Source: Kitasatospora sp. NA04385
Lineage (GTDB): Bacteria; Actinomycetota; Actinomycetes; Streptomycetales; Streptomycetaceae
NCBI RefSeq assembly: GCF_013364235.1
Contig: NZ_CP054919.1
Coordinates: forward strand, 4,190,701 to 4,254,700
DNA length: 64,000 nucleotides
Direction: 5' to 3'
The notes under the pieces are model-generated. The model did not search any database. It was not told where the DNA came from and saw nothing but the letters and a program-made list of their open reading frames with translations. Below are positions 25,856-33,740 of this stretch, one piece after another (the first letter of the stretch is position 1; each line of letters begins with the position of its first letter). A program made the translations under genes and the position numbers.

Positions 25856-27670
25856 ATGACAGACATGCACACTGGTGACATGCAGACGCCGGAGGAGCCG
25901 GCCGCCACGGGCGGTCGGCCACGCATCCCCGAGATCTCCTCGCTCGGGCTGGACACCCTGGTCACCGAGGTCTCCGAGCGGCTGCAGTCGGCCGCCGCGG
26001 TGACCGACCGGATGCAGCGGCTGCTGGAGGCGGTGGTGTCGGTCGGCGCGGGCCTGGACCCGCACGCCACGCTGCAGCGGATCGCGGCCGGCGCGGCCGA
26101 GCTGGTGGACGCCGAGTACGCCGCGATGGGCGTGGTGGACCCGCACGGCAGCGGCCTGTCGGACTTCATCCACATCGGCGTCGACGACGCGACGGCCGCC
26201 GAGATCGGCCACCTGCCGACCGGCCGGGGCATCCTGGGCGCGCTGATCGACGACCCGCGCCCGCTGCGGCTGACCGACCTGTCCACCGACCCGCGCTCGG
26301 TCGGCTTCCCGGACCACCACCCGCCGATGGTGTCCTTCCTCGGGGTGCCGATCCGGGTCCGCGGCGAGGTGTTCGGCAACCTCTACCTGACCGAGAAGAA
26401 GGGCGGCGGCGCGTTCACCCCCGAGGACGAGCAGGTGGTGCTGGCGCTGGGCGCGGCCGCGGGCGTGGCGATCGAGAACTCCCGGCTGTACGAGCAGGGC
26501 CGCCGCCGCGAGCGCTGGATCACCGGCGCGGCCGCGGTCACCACCTCGCTGCTGTCCACCGACGAGGCGCAGATCGCGCTGACCGTCGCCGCCGAGCAGG
26601 TCCGCGAACTCGCCGACGGCGCGCTGGGGATGATCCTGCTCCCGGCGGGCGAGGACCGGATGCGGGTGGCCCACGCCTCCGGCGAGCGGGCCGAGCACCT
26701 GACCGGCGAGCTGCTCCCGGAGGACGGCTTCGCGCCCCGTCTGCTGGCGGGCGAGGCCGTCTACCTGGCCGACCCGGCGACCGCCGCGGAGACCGCCTCC
26801 GACGCCCAGTTCGACCGGCTGGCACGGGAGTTCGGCCCGGCGATGGCGGTGCCGATGGTCTCCGCGGGCCGGGTGCTGGGCGCGCTGTGCGTGTGGCGCC
26901 GGGCCGGCGGCGTGCCGTTCACCGACACCGAGCGGCAGCTGTCCCAGACCTTCGCCTCGCAGGCCGCGCTGGCCCTGCGGCTGGCCGAGTACCAGCGCAA
27001 CCAGCAGCGCCTGGCGGTGTTCCAGGACCGCGACCGGATCGCCCGCGACCTGCACGACCTGGTCATCCAGCGGCTGTTCGCCACCGGCATGATGCTGGAG
27101 TCGGCCGCCCGCCGGGCCGTCGTCCCCGAGGTGCAGGAGCGGCTCGGCCAGGCCGTGGACGAGCTGGACGCCACCATCCAGGAGGTCCGCACCACCATCT
27201 ACGCGCTCCAGCACGGCGACACCGACGACCAGCCCGACACCCTGCGCACCCGGGTGCTGCGCGAGGGCAGCCAGGCCGCGGCGGCGCTCGGCTTCAAGCC
27301 CACCATCACCTTCACCGGCCCGGTGGAGAGCCTGGTCGGCGAGAAGACCTCCCGCCAACTGCTGGCCGCGCTGCGCGAGATGCTCTCCAACACGGCCCGG
27401 CACGCCCGCGCCTCCCGGGTCGCCGTCGAACTGGACGCCACCGTCCACCTCGGCGAGGACGGCCGCCCGCTCTCCCCCTCGCCCACCCGCACCGGCCCGC
27501 CCGGCGTGCTGCTCACCGTCACCGACGACGGCGTCGGCATCCCCGACGGCGGCCGCCGCTCCGGCCTGCGCAACCTCACCCGCCGCGCCGAGGCCCTGGG
27601 CGGCGACGCCTGGCACGAGACCGGCCCGCACGGCAAGGGCACCCGGGTCCGCTGGACCGCCCGGCTCTGA
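25856..27670 (+). CDS. GAF-GAF histidine kinase (DevS/DosS-like)
   Basis: 604 residues from the ATG at 25856 behind GGAAAGGGG. Two GAF domains (about 50-200 and 215-380), the first with the DevS-like block HGSGLSDFIHIG and VPIRVRGEVFGNLYLTEK. HisKA_3 dimerisation box with the phospho-His in DRIARDLHDLVIQRLFATG (about 398), then HATPase with NTARHARASRV and VTDDGVGIPDG. In mycobacterial DevS/DosT the first GAF binds haem and senses O2/NO/CO; haem here is inferred. No response regulator is adjacent. Location after the cyd operon supports a redox/oxygen-sensing role. Confidence 0.88.
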   Translation: MTDMHTGDMQTPEEPAATGGRPRIPEISSLGLDTLVTEVSERLQSAAAVTDRMQRLLEAVVSVGAGLDPHATLQRIAAGAAELVDAEYAAMGVVDPHGSGLSDFIHIGVDDATAAEIGHLPTGRGILGALIDDPRPLRLTDLSTDPRSVGFPDHHPPMVSFLGVPIRVRGEVFGNLYLTEKKGGGAFTPEDEQVVLALGAAAGVAIENSRLYEQGRRRERWITGAAAVTTSLLSTDEAQIALTVAAEQVRELADGALGMILLPAGEDRMRVAHASGERAEHLTGELLPEDGFAPRLLAGEAVYLADPATAAETASDAQFDRLAREFGPAMAVPMVSAGRVLGALCVWRRAGGVPFTDTERQLSQTFASQAALALRLAEYQRNQQRLAVFQDRDRIARDLHDLVIQRLFATGMMLESAARRAVVPEVQERLGQAVDELDATIQEVRTTIYALQHGDTDDQPDTLRTRVLREGSQAAAALGFKPTITFTGPVESLVGEKTSRQLLAALREMLSNTARHARASRVAVELDATVHLGEDGRPLSPSPTRTGPPGVLLTVTDDGVGIPDGGRRSGLRNLTRRAEALGGDAWHETGPHGKGTRVRWTARL

Positions 27671-27686
27671 CCCGCCGCGACCGGCC

Positions 27687-27746
27687 GCCGCGGTTGTGCT
27701 CGCCGCGGTTGTGTGCGCCGCGGTTGTGTGCGCCGCGGTTGTGCTC
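27687..27746 (+). repeat. Four 15-bp tandem repeats
   Basis: Units gccgcggttgtgctc, gccgcggttgtgtgc, gccgcggttgtgtgc and gccgcggttgtgctc at 27687, 27702, 27717 and 27732. They fill the gap between the kinase stop and the DUF72 gene. Copy number may vary between strains. Confidence 0.85.
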
Positions 27747-27819
27747 GCCGCGTCCGGCCGTCGGGCCCGGCCGTGCGGTCCGGCCGTTAGGCCGGGCCGG
27801 GACGGGGCAGACGCGGCCC

Positions 27820-28752
27820 ATGGCGGAGATCCGGGTCGGTGCGTGCTCCTGGACGGACAAGGAGCTGCTGGCCAGCGGCTGGTACCCGGCGGGCCGCCGG
27901 GACGCCGAGGGCCGACTGCGCCACTACGCGACGAGGTTCCCGCTGGTCGAGGTCGACGCCACCTACTACGCGCTGCCCAGCGCCCGGAACAGCGCCCTGT
28001 GGGTCGAGCGCACCCCGCCCGGCTTCCGCTTCGACGTGAAGGCGTTCTCGCTGCTCACCGGCCACCCCACCCGGCCCGCCGCGCTGCCCGCCGACCTGCG
28101 CCCGGTCCGCCGGGACGACCCGGGGCTGCCGGACGAGGTGTGGGCCCGGTTCGCCGGAGCCCTGGAGCCGCTGCGCGCGGCCGACCGCCTCGGCACCCTG
28201 CTCTTCCAGTTCCCCCCGTGGCTGGCGCCGGACGCGTCGGCCCGGGCGCTGCTGCGCGCGTGCCGCGAGCGCACCGCGGGGTGGCCGCTGGCGGTGGAGT
28301 TCCGCCACCCCGACTGGTGGCGGCCGGAGCGGGCCGCCGACACCCGCGCCCTGCTGTCCGAGCTGGACGCGGCCGCCGTGGCCGTGGACGTCGCGCAGGG
28401 CCTGCCGACCTCGATCCCGCCGCTCGCCCCGGTCACCTCCGGGCGGCTGGCCGTGGTCCGCTTCCACGGCCGCAGCCGGGACTGGGGCACCGGCTCGAAG
28501 GAGGACCGCTTCCGCCACGACTACACGCCCGAGGAGCTCGCCCCCTGGCTGCCGCGCGTGCGGGCGATGGCCGAGCGGGCCCGGGAGGTGCACGTCCTGT
28601 TCAACAACTGCTGCGCCGACGCCGCCGTCCGGGCCGCCGGGACGATGGCCGACCTGCTCGGCCTGGACCCGCCCCGGGAGCCCGACCCGTCCCGGGAACT
28701 GCAACTGGACCTTGACCTGGGCCTGGACCCGGACCCGGACCCGGGCCGGTGA
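27820..28752 (+). CDS. DUF72 (YecE-like) family protein
   Basis: 310 residues, ATG at 27820. The opening IRVGACSWTDKELLASGWYP, VEVDATYYALPS, and the later RFHGRSRDWG and HVLFNNCCADAAV blocks are the diagnostic DUF72 motifs of a TIM-barrel fold. The biochemical role is not established; a nuclease link has been suggested from structure. The C-terminal tail is an unusual acidic repeat (DLDLGLDPDPDPGR). No clear ribosome-binding site. Convergent with the HAD gene that follows. Confidence 0.88.
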   Translation: MAEIRVGACSWTDKELLASGWYPAGRRDAEGRLRHYATRFPLVEVDATYYALPSARNSALWVERTPPGFRFDVKAFSLLTGHPTRPAALPADLRPVRRDDPGLPDEVWARFAGALEPLRAADRLGTLLFQFPPWLAPDASARALLRACRERTAGWPLAVEFRHPDWWRPERAADTRALLSELDAAAVAVDVAQGLPTSIPPLAPVTSGRLAVVRFHGRSRDWGTGSKEDRFRHDYTPEELAPWLPRVRAMAERAREVHVLFNNCCADAAVRAAGTMADLLGLDPPREPDPSRELQLDLDLGLDPDPDPGR

Positions 28753-28768
28753 GCGCGGGCGGGCGGCA

Positions 28769-28813
28769 GCGCCGTTAGCGCCGTCAGAGTCGTCAGCGCC
28801 GTCAGAGTCGTCA
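28769..28813 (+). repeat. Five 9-bp tandem units
   Basis: gcgccgtta, gcgccgtca, gagtcgtca, gcgccgtca, gagtcgtca run without gaps from 28769 to 28813. The last unit overlaps the stop codon of the convergent HAD gene (28811-28813). Confidence 0.75.
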
Positions 28814-29623
28814 GAGCAGCGTCTCGATGATCGCGGCGACGCCGTCCAGCTCGTTGCTGACGGTGTGCTGCGCGACGGCGGCCAGCACCAGCGGGTGGGC
28901 GTTGGCCACCGCGTAGGAGCGGCCGGCCCAGGCCAGCATCTCCAGGTCGTTGGGCATGTCGCCGAAGGCCACCACCTCGGCGGCGTCGATGCCCTGCTGG
29001 GCGCACCAGCGGGCCAGGCTGCTGGCCTTGGTGACGCCGGGGGCGCTGATCTCCACCAGCGGTATCGGGCTGGAGCGGGTCACCTCGGCGAGCGGGCCGA
29101 CGGCGGCCCTGGCCCGGTCCAGGAACTCGTCGGGGGAGAGGTCGGGGTGCTTGCCGAGCAGCTTGAACAGGCCGTCGACCTGCCCGGCGGCGAGCAGTTC
29201 GGCGGCGGTGCCCACCGGGTGCTCCTTGTCGGACTCCCACATCACCACGTTGTACTCCGGCTCCCGGGCGAAGCCGCCGGGGAACTCGAACGCGAAGGCG
29301 GTGCCGGGCAGTTCGGCCCGCAGCCGGTCCACCACGGTGAGCGTCCCGGCCGGGTCGAGCGGGTGGGTCTCCAACAGTTCGCCGCGCCGGACGTCGACCA
29401 CCGCGCCGCCGTTGGAGCAGATCGCCACCCCGTGGCCGCCGATGTGCGGGCCGAGGTGCCGCATCCAGCGCGGCGGCCGCCCGGTGACGAACACCACCTG
29501 CACCCCGGCGGCCTCGGCGGCGGCCAGCGCGGCGGCCGTCCGGGCGGTCACCGTGCCGCCGGAGCACAGCAGCGTGCCGTCGAGGTCGGTGGCGATCAGG
29601 CGGGGGCGCGGGGAGGCGGTCAT
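28811..29623 (-). CDS. HAD-superfamily Cof-type phosphatase
   Basis: 270 residues, ATG at 29623. HAD motif I LIATDLDGTLL (nucleophile Asp), motif II FVTGRPPRWM, motif III Lys in GVTKASSLARWCAQ, and motif IV VVAFGDMPNDLEML. The C2b cap domain (about 85-185) identifies the Cof/YbiV group that dephosphorylates sugar phosphates and other small metabolites. The stop lies in a 9-bp tandem repeat. A paralogue with the same architecture is at 56655-57470. Confidence 0.9.
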   Translation of the reverse strand: MTASPRPRLIATDLDGTLLCSGGTVTARTAAALAAAEAAGVQVVFVTGRPPRWMRHLGPHIGGHGVAICSNGGAVVDVRRGELLETHPLDPAGTLTVVDRLRAELPGTAFAFEFPGGFAREPEYNVVMWESDKEHPVGTAAELLAAGQVDGLFKLLGKHPDLSPDEFLDRARAAVGPLAEVTRSSPIPLVEISAPGVTKASSLARWCAQQGIDAAEVVAFGDMPNDLEMLAWAGRSYAVANAHPLVLAAVAQHTVSNELDGVAAIIETLL

Positions 29624-29693
29624 CCGTCCATCTTCGCGCACTCGCCCGGCGACCGGACCCGCCCGGTGCGGGCGGGTCCGGTCGCCCGGCCGG

Positions 29694-29829
29694 TCAGGCC
29701 GCGACGGCCAGGGTGAGCGCCGCGGTGTGCAGCGTGCCGCCGGTCCGGAACCGCGGGAACGGCCGCCAGTCACCGGCCTGCGGCAGCTCGGCGCGGAAGG
29801 CCGGGGCCGGCCCGCCGCCGCGCTCCTCA
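29694..29829 (-). pseudogene. C-terminal remnant of a secreted beta-sandwich protein
   Basis: An open stretch of 45 residues ends with TGA at 29694 and has no start. It contains FRAELPQAGDWRPFPRFRTG followed by GTLHTAALTLAVAA, which looks like the last strands of extracytoplasmic YtkA/FixH- or CopC-associated domains (pattern F-A-LP-AG-YRLF-QF-GG-VHTA). It abuts the stop of the LLM oxidoreductase gene and is probably the tail of a gene lost by deletion. Confidence 0.45.
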
Positions 29830-30714
29830 CCCCAGCTGGGCGAGCCCCTCGGTGGCGATCCGCTCGAACACGTCGAGGTCGTTCTCGAAGACGGAGTCGG
29901 GGACCGGCCAGTGCACGACCAGCTCGGTGATGCCCAGCTCCCGGTACCGGCCCGCCCAGTCGACGAACGCGTCCACCGACTGCAGCGGCCGCTCCGCCGT
30001 CGAGCCCTGCAGCAGCACCTTCTCCAACTCGCCGACGTCCCGCCCGACCGCCTCGCACGCGGCCGTCAGCTTCCCGATCTGCTGCGCGATCACCCCGGGC
30101 GCCTGCTCCACCGGCACGTCCGCCGGCCCGCGCGGGTCCCCGTACGTCACCCAGCCCTGCCCGTGCTCCGCCGCCAGCCGCAGCCCGCGCGGGCCCGTCG
30201 CCGCCACGTAGAACGGCACCCGCGGCACCTGCACGCACCCCGGCACGTTCCGCGCCTCCACCGCCGAGTAGTACTGCCCCTCCCGGGTCACCGCGTCATT
30301 GCGCAGCAACTCGTCCAGCAACCCCACGAACTCCTCGAACCGCGCCGCCCGCTCCTTCGCCGACCACGCCTCCTGCCCCAGCGCCGTCGCGTCGAACCCG
30401 ACCCCGCCCGCCCCGATCCCCAGCGTCAACCGCCCGCCCGACACGTCGTCCAGCGTGATCAGTTCCTTCGCCAACGTCACCGGATGCCGGAAGTTCGGCG
30501 AGGTCACCAGCGTCCCCACCCGAATCCGCTCCGTCGCCGCAGCCGCCGCCGTCAACGTCGGCACCGACCCGAACCACGGCTCCTCCCGGAAGCTCCGCCA
30601 GCTCAGGTGGTCGTACGTGTACGCCGCGTGGAACCCGAGCTCCTCGGCCCGCCGCCACACCTGCTGCCCCTCGCTCCACCGGTGGATGGGGAGGATCACC
30701 GTGCTCAGTCGCAT
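29827..30714 (-). CDS. LLM class F420/flavin-dependent oxidoreductase
   Basis: 295 residues, ATG at 30714, with TAGGGT ending 7 nt before it (probable leaderless mRNA). Bacterial luciferase-like TIM barrel: AEELGFHAAYTYDHLSWRSF at the N-terminus, RIRVGTLVTSPNFRHPVTLA, and LTLGIGAGGVGFD are typical of the F420-dependent group. It would reduce or oxidise a small organic substrate with F420H2 or FMNH2. Its first 216 nt recur as broken copies at 32614-32829 and, diverged, at 33581-33728. Confidence 0.88.
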   Translation of the reverse strand: MRLSTVILPIHRWSEGQQVWRRAEELGFHAAYTYDHLSWRSFREEPWFGSVPTLTAAAAATERIRVGTLVTSPNFRHPVTLAKELITLDDVSGGRLTLGIGAGGVGFDATALGQEAWSAKERAARFEEFVGLLDELLRNDAVTREGQYYSAVEARNVPGCVQVPRVPFYVAATGPRGLRLAAEHGQGWVTYGDPRGPADVPVEQAPGVIAQQIGKLTAACEAVGRDVGELEKVLLQGSTAERPLQSVDAFVDWAGRYRELGITELVVHWPVPDSVFENDLDVFERIATEGLAQLG

Positions 30715-30817
30715 ACGGGCGACCCTACGCGGCTCAGGAACGGGCCAGGCGGCGCTCGTGGCCGTTCCTGGTGACCGTGTCAACGCCAAGGGTCCGGACC
30801 CGGGCGCCGTACCGATC

Positions 30818-31708
30818 TCACTCTCCCGGGAGCGGCCATGGCACCGGGTCCGGCCGGCGTTGCCACCACCAGCTCCGCAGCGCGATGTCGAGTCGTGAAA
30901 GGCCCGACACCTCGCCGAGTGCCGCGCCCTTGTCGTCGACGGTGTGTTCCCGGAAGAGCTCGTCGACCCGGGCCAGCGCTGCCGTGCACCGGGCCGCGGT
31001 CTCACCGGTGAGTTCGGCGGCCGTCTGCACCAGCTGATCCCGGAGGCCGAGGTCCTCCTGGTAGAAGTCGACCGGGTACCAGCCGTCCGGCGGCCAGGCC
31101 GTGGAAATGCGGACGGCAAGTTCCTCCCAGGCGCCCAGCCGGGTTCGGGCGTACCACTCCGCCTCGCTCTGCCTCTCGCTCCCGGGCGTTCCTCGCGTGG
31201 CGAGCCAGGCACTGAACGCCTCGGTGACGGGCGTGGGGACCCGGTGCTCCCGGATGACCTCGGCCTGGCGGTCCACCGGAACGTCCGGGAGTCCGGGCAC
31301 CGGCCGTCCCACCGCGTCGATGGTGAAGGTCGCATCCTCGTCGTCCGACTCGTACACGCGCGCCCGGGTGAGCAGGCCGCCCGGGGCGGCCAGCCAGTAG
31401 GCGCTCGGCAGCGGCTCCGCTGCGGCGAACAGCACCGGTTTCCCCAGCCTCCCGGCCAGCGCAGCTGCCAACCGCTCCTCGGCCGGGCGGGCGGGGTGAT
31501 CGTCGGGGACGTGGATGTCGAGCGACCAGGTGACATCGCCGTGGACCTGCTCGTAGGTGCAGCTGACGGTTGCGTCCCAGTTCCGGTTGTCGTAGTCGTC
31601 CGCGTCTGCGACATCGACATCGTCGGCTGGCCGACCGAACTGCTCCGCGAGCACGACGACGACGCTGTCCCGCTGCAGCGAGCCGGTGAGAAACAGCTTG
31701 TACGTCAT
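30818..31708 (-). CDS. Hypothetical protein, possible immunity protein of a lost toxin
   Basis: 296 residues, opening MTYKLFLTGSLQRDSVVVVL. Acidic, soluble, no signal or membrane segment. Tryptophan-rich C-terminus (RSWWWQRRPDPVPW). I do not recognise a family. It follows directly on a broken toxin-like region (31692-32177) on the same strand, overlapping its last codons, which is the usual place of an immunity gene. That role is inferred from position only. Confidence 0.6.
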   Translation of the reverse strand: MTYKLFLTGSLQRDSVVVVLAEQFGRPADDVDVADADDYDNRNWDATVSCTYEQVHGDVTWSLDIHVPDDHPARPAEERLAAALAGRLGKPVLFAAAEPLPSAYWLAAPGGLLTRARVYESDDEDATFTIDAVGRPVPGLPDVPVDRQAEVIREHRVPTPVTEAFSAWLATRGTPGSERQSEAEWYARTRLGAWEELAVRISTAWPPDGWYPVDFYQEDLGLRDQLVQTAAELTGETAARCTAALARVDELFREHTVDDKGAALGEVSGLSRLDIALRSWWWQRRPDPVPWPLPGE

Positions 31709-31874
31709 TTGTGGGTCCCGTGGTAGACGGCATGAGCCTTGGTGATCACGTGCGGGTTGTCGCGAAACCGGGGGTCCCTGGAGAATGCCGGAACCTTGGA
31801 CGGGTCACCGTCGGCCTTGGCGAGTTCCTTCAACGCTGCGTATTCGTTAGCGCCTTGACGATCGGGTTGCTCAT
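31692..31874 (-). pseudogene. Broken small gene between toxin-like remnant and possible immunity gene
   Basis: An ATG at 31874 overlaps the preceding stop (ATGA) and gives SNPIVKAL, then stops after 14 codons. In the neighbouring frame the text continues as NEYAALKELAKADGDPSK and ends HAVYHGTHK just before the hypothetical gene at 31708. Adding one base after GCGCT restores a single frame of about 56 residues. It may be the C-terminal end of the toxin or a small separate protein. Not recognised. Confidence 0.5.
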
Positions 31875-32177
31875 TCGAAGCTCACCCCAGCGATCTTGGA
31901 CTGGAACACCAGTCCGCTGACGGCGTTGGCGACGGTGTCCACCAGCGGGCCGATCGCCGCCTCCACCACCTGGGCGATGATGTACTGCTCCAACTGCTGT
32001 TCCAGGCAGTTGATCAGCCGCTTCGCGGCTTCTTCGATCGCCAGCACCGCCGCCTCCGCGATCCCGAAGGTGGCCACCGCCGCCGCCTGGTCCGCCACCA
32101 ACGCCACCGCCGGCGCGACCAGTTCGGCGATTGTCTCGACCTTCATCGCCACGATCACCCCCGCCGCGACCTCCAGT
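31871..32177 (-). pseudogene. N-terminal remnant of a secreted-toxin (T7SS/polymorphic) type gene
   Basis: About 102 residues of helical, Ala/Val/Glu-rich protein: AELVAPAVALVADQAAAVAT, EAAKRLINCLEQQLEQYIIA, and VDTVANAVSGLVFQS. This texture is that of the helical N-terminal regions of streptomycete polymorphic toxins delivered by type VII secretion. The 5' side is cut at 32177 by the truncated PIN toxin copy on the other strand. The gene therefore has lost its start and most of its body. The assignment to T7SS is inference. Confidence 0.45.
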
Positions 32178-32548
32178 AGCGAGGCGCTCTCCAAACTCTC
32201 CCGGCGCCACCGTGACATGACGGTCTGGCTGGACGTTGCCCGCACCCTCGACCTGCTGGTCGTCACCAGTGCGGCGACCCTGGTCGAGGCCCGTGACCCG
32301 AAAGTGTCGCAGGCCGCGTTCGACCACGCCGTCTCGCTGACCAAGGTGCGTCCCGTCACGGAGAGGAGATCGCCCGCGCCGCGAGCGGGCTCCTCGCGAC
32401 CGAAGGGCGGCACGGCCACAAGTACGCCATCGACGCGATGCTCGCGGCCACGGCCCACCTCGAACGCGGCGACGTCACCGTCGTCACGAGTGACCCGGAC
32501 GACCTGCGCAGGCTCTGCCACCCGCGCATCGCAGTCGAGCCGATCTGA
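32178..32548 (+). pseudogene. Truncated, frameshifted copy of the PIN toxin gene
   Basis: Nearly identical to 36973-37341, the intact PIN toxin gene. It begins at codon 9 (SEALSKLSRRHRDMTVWLDV), so it has lost the first eight codons and its antitoxin. Around 32360 it has GGAGAGGAG where the intact gene has GGAGGAG: a 2-nt insertion breaks the frame. A central stretch (32380-32400) has diverged. Homology ends about 5 nt after the TGA. It is a dead duplicate. Confidence 0.85.
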
Positions 32549-32583
32549 GCGCCCCGCCCGACGACCTGCCGCGTCTTCGCAGG

Positions 32584-32829
32584 TCAGTGTGTGATGGGTG
32601 AACGAGGCTTGACCGAGGTCACCAGCGCCCCCACCCGCATCCGCTCCGTCGCCGCAGCCGCCGCCGTCAAGGTCGGCACCGACCCGAACCACGGCTCCTC
32701 CCGGAAGCTCCGCCAGCTCAGGTGGTCATACGTGTACGCCGCGTGGAACCCGAGCTCCTCGGCCCGCCGCCACACCTGCTGCCCCTCGCTCTACCGGTGG
32801 ATGGGGAGGATCACCGTGCTCAGTCGCAT
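32584..32829 (-). pseudogene. 5' fragment of an LLM oxidoreductase gene
   Basis: 32614-32829 matches the first 216 nt of the intact LLM gene (30499-30714) with no indels and few substitutions. Codon 13 (TGG) has become TAG, so translation stops after RLSTVILPIHR. After the match it runs into TSVKPRSPITH and a TGA. The same tail occurs in a third, more diverged copy at 33581. Confidence 0.85.
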
Positions 32830-32867
32830 GGCCCGACACTATGCCGACGAAAGCCCGGCCGGAGCGT

Positions 32868-32885
32868 GCATACCCGCAGTATGCT
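32868..32885 (+). promoter_or_regulatory. Palindromic operator and leaderless promoter of the first TA pair
   Basis: GCATAC (32868-32873) and GTATGC (32879-32884) form a perfect palindrome with a 5-nt spacer. The right arm overlaps a TATGCT -10 hexamer (32880-32885) that ends 6 nt before the antitoxin ATG. Binding of the RHH antitoxin here would block its own transcription. Confidence 0.6.
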
Positions 32886-32891
32886 TGCTTC

Positions 32892-33140
32892 ATGGCAGCC
32901 ACCACGCGCATCACGGTCACCCTGCCCACGGAGCAGGTGGCCGAGCTGAAGAAACTCACCGACAACGTCTCCGGATACGTCGCGGAAGCGGTGGCCCGGC
33001 AGATCAGGCATCAACTGCTCGCAGAAGAACTCCGCCAGTACGAGGAAGAACACGGTGCGTTCACGGAAGAGGAACTCGCCGCCGCGCACGCGAGGATCTT
33101 CGGTTCGTCCGAGCCGGGCAGCGGAGCGGCCGCCGCGTGA
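32892..33140 (+). CDS. RHH-type antitoxin (VapB-like)
   Basis: 82 residues from the ATG at 32892; an in-frame start at 32841 is rejected because the promoter lies between. The N-terminus TTRITVTLPTEQVAELKKL with SGYVAEAVARQI is a ribbon-helix-helix DNA-binding fold. The acidic C-terminus (EEHGAFTEEELAAAHARIFG) should wrap the toxin. Its stop overlaps the toxin start (GTGA). It neutralises the PIN toxin and probably represses the operon at the palindrome upstream. Confidence 0.85.
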   Translation: MAATTRITVTLPTEQVAELKKLTDNVSGYVAEAVARQIRHQLLAEELRQYEEEHGAFTEEELAAAHARIFGSSEPGSGAAAA

Positions 33141-33538
33141 GTGTGCGGATCGAGACCGTCGTGCTGGACTCCCGGGGAACGTCCGCCTGGATCTCGCAGG
33201 ACCGGGGCGTGCTCGCGATGATCAAGGCTTTCCACTCGACGGGGGCCGGCCTGGTCATCGGCGCCAACACCATCGTGGAGATCTCGCACGCCAGGGCGAA
33301 CACCGCCCGCCTGGACCGGGTGCTCTCGCAGGCCAGGATCGAGCCCGTGACCGAGCACGCGGCCAGAGCCGCCGCGGCGCTTCTCAAGCAGGCCGGCCTG
33401 CACGGTCACAAGTACGCCATCGACGCCACCGTCGCCGAGATGGCGCTCCGCCAGCCGGGCCCGGTGGCCATGTTGACCTCGGGCGTCGACGACATGGCCA
33501 AGCTCTGCGGTGACCGGGTCCGGCTCATCGCCATCTGA
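33137..33538 (+). CDS. PIN domain toxin (VapC-like)
   Basis: 133 residues, GTG at 33137 inside the antitoxin stop. PIN ribonucleases use four acidic residues: here ETVVLDSRGTSAWI (first Asp), ANTIVEISHA (Glu), HKYAIDATVAEMAL (Asp) and TSGVDDMAKLCG (Asp). VapC toxins cut tRNA or rRNA in Mg2+-dependent fashion; the target here is unknown. It is about the length of other VapC proteins and seems intact. Only distantly similar to the second PIN toxin at 36949. Confidence 0.85.
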   Translation: MSVRIETVVLDSRGTSAWISQDRGVLAMIKAFHSTGAGLVIGANTIVEISHARANTARLDRVLSQARIEPVTEHAARAAAALLKQAGLHGHKYAIDATVAEMALRQPGPVAMLTSGVDDMAKLCGDRVRLIAI

Positions 33539-33580
33539 GCCGACAGCGGGTCAGAGCGTTCATGACCGCGTTCCCGCAGG

Positions 33581-33728
33581 TCAGTGCGTGATGGGTGAAC
33601 GGGGCTTGACCGAGGTCATCAGCGTCCCCACCCGAATCCGTCCGGTGGCCGTCGCGCTGTCGTCAGCGTCGGCGCCGACCCGAACCACGGTTTCTCCCGG
33701 AAGCTCCGCCCACCCGGTGGCTCTTTGA
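33581..33728 (-). pseudogene. Second, diverged LLM gene fragment
   Basis: Reads RIRVGTLMTSVKPRSPITH then TGA on the minus strand, with PWFGSAPTL upstream and several indels. It shares a block of about 45 nt with the fragment at 32584, ending in GGCTTGACCGAGGTCA. Both are copies of one truncated LLM paralogue, placed after each PIN gene. Confidence 0.7.
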
Positions 33729-33740
33729 CCAGGGGGAACA

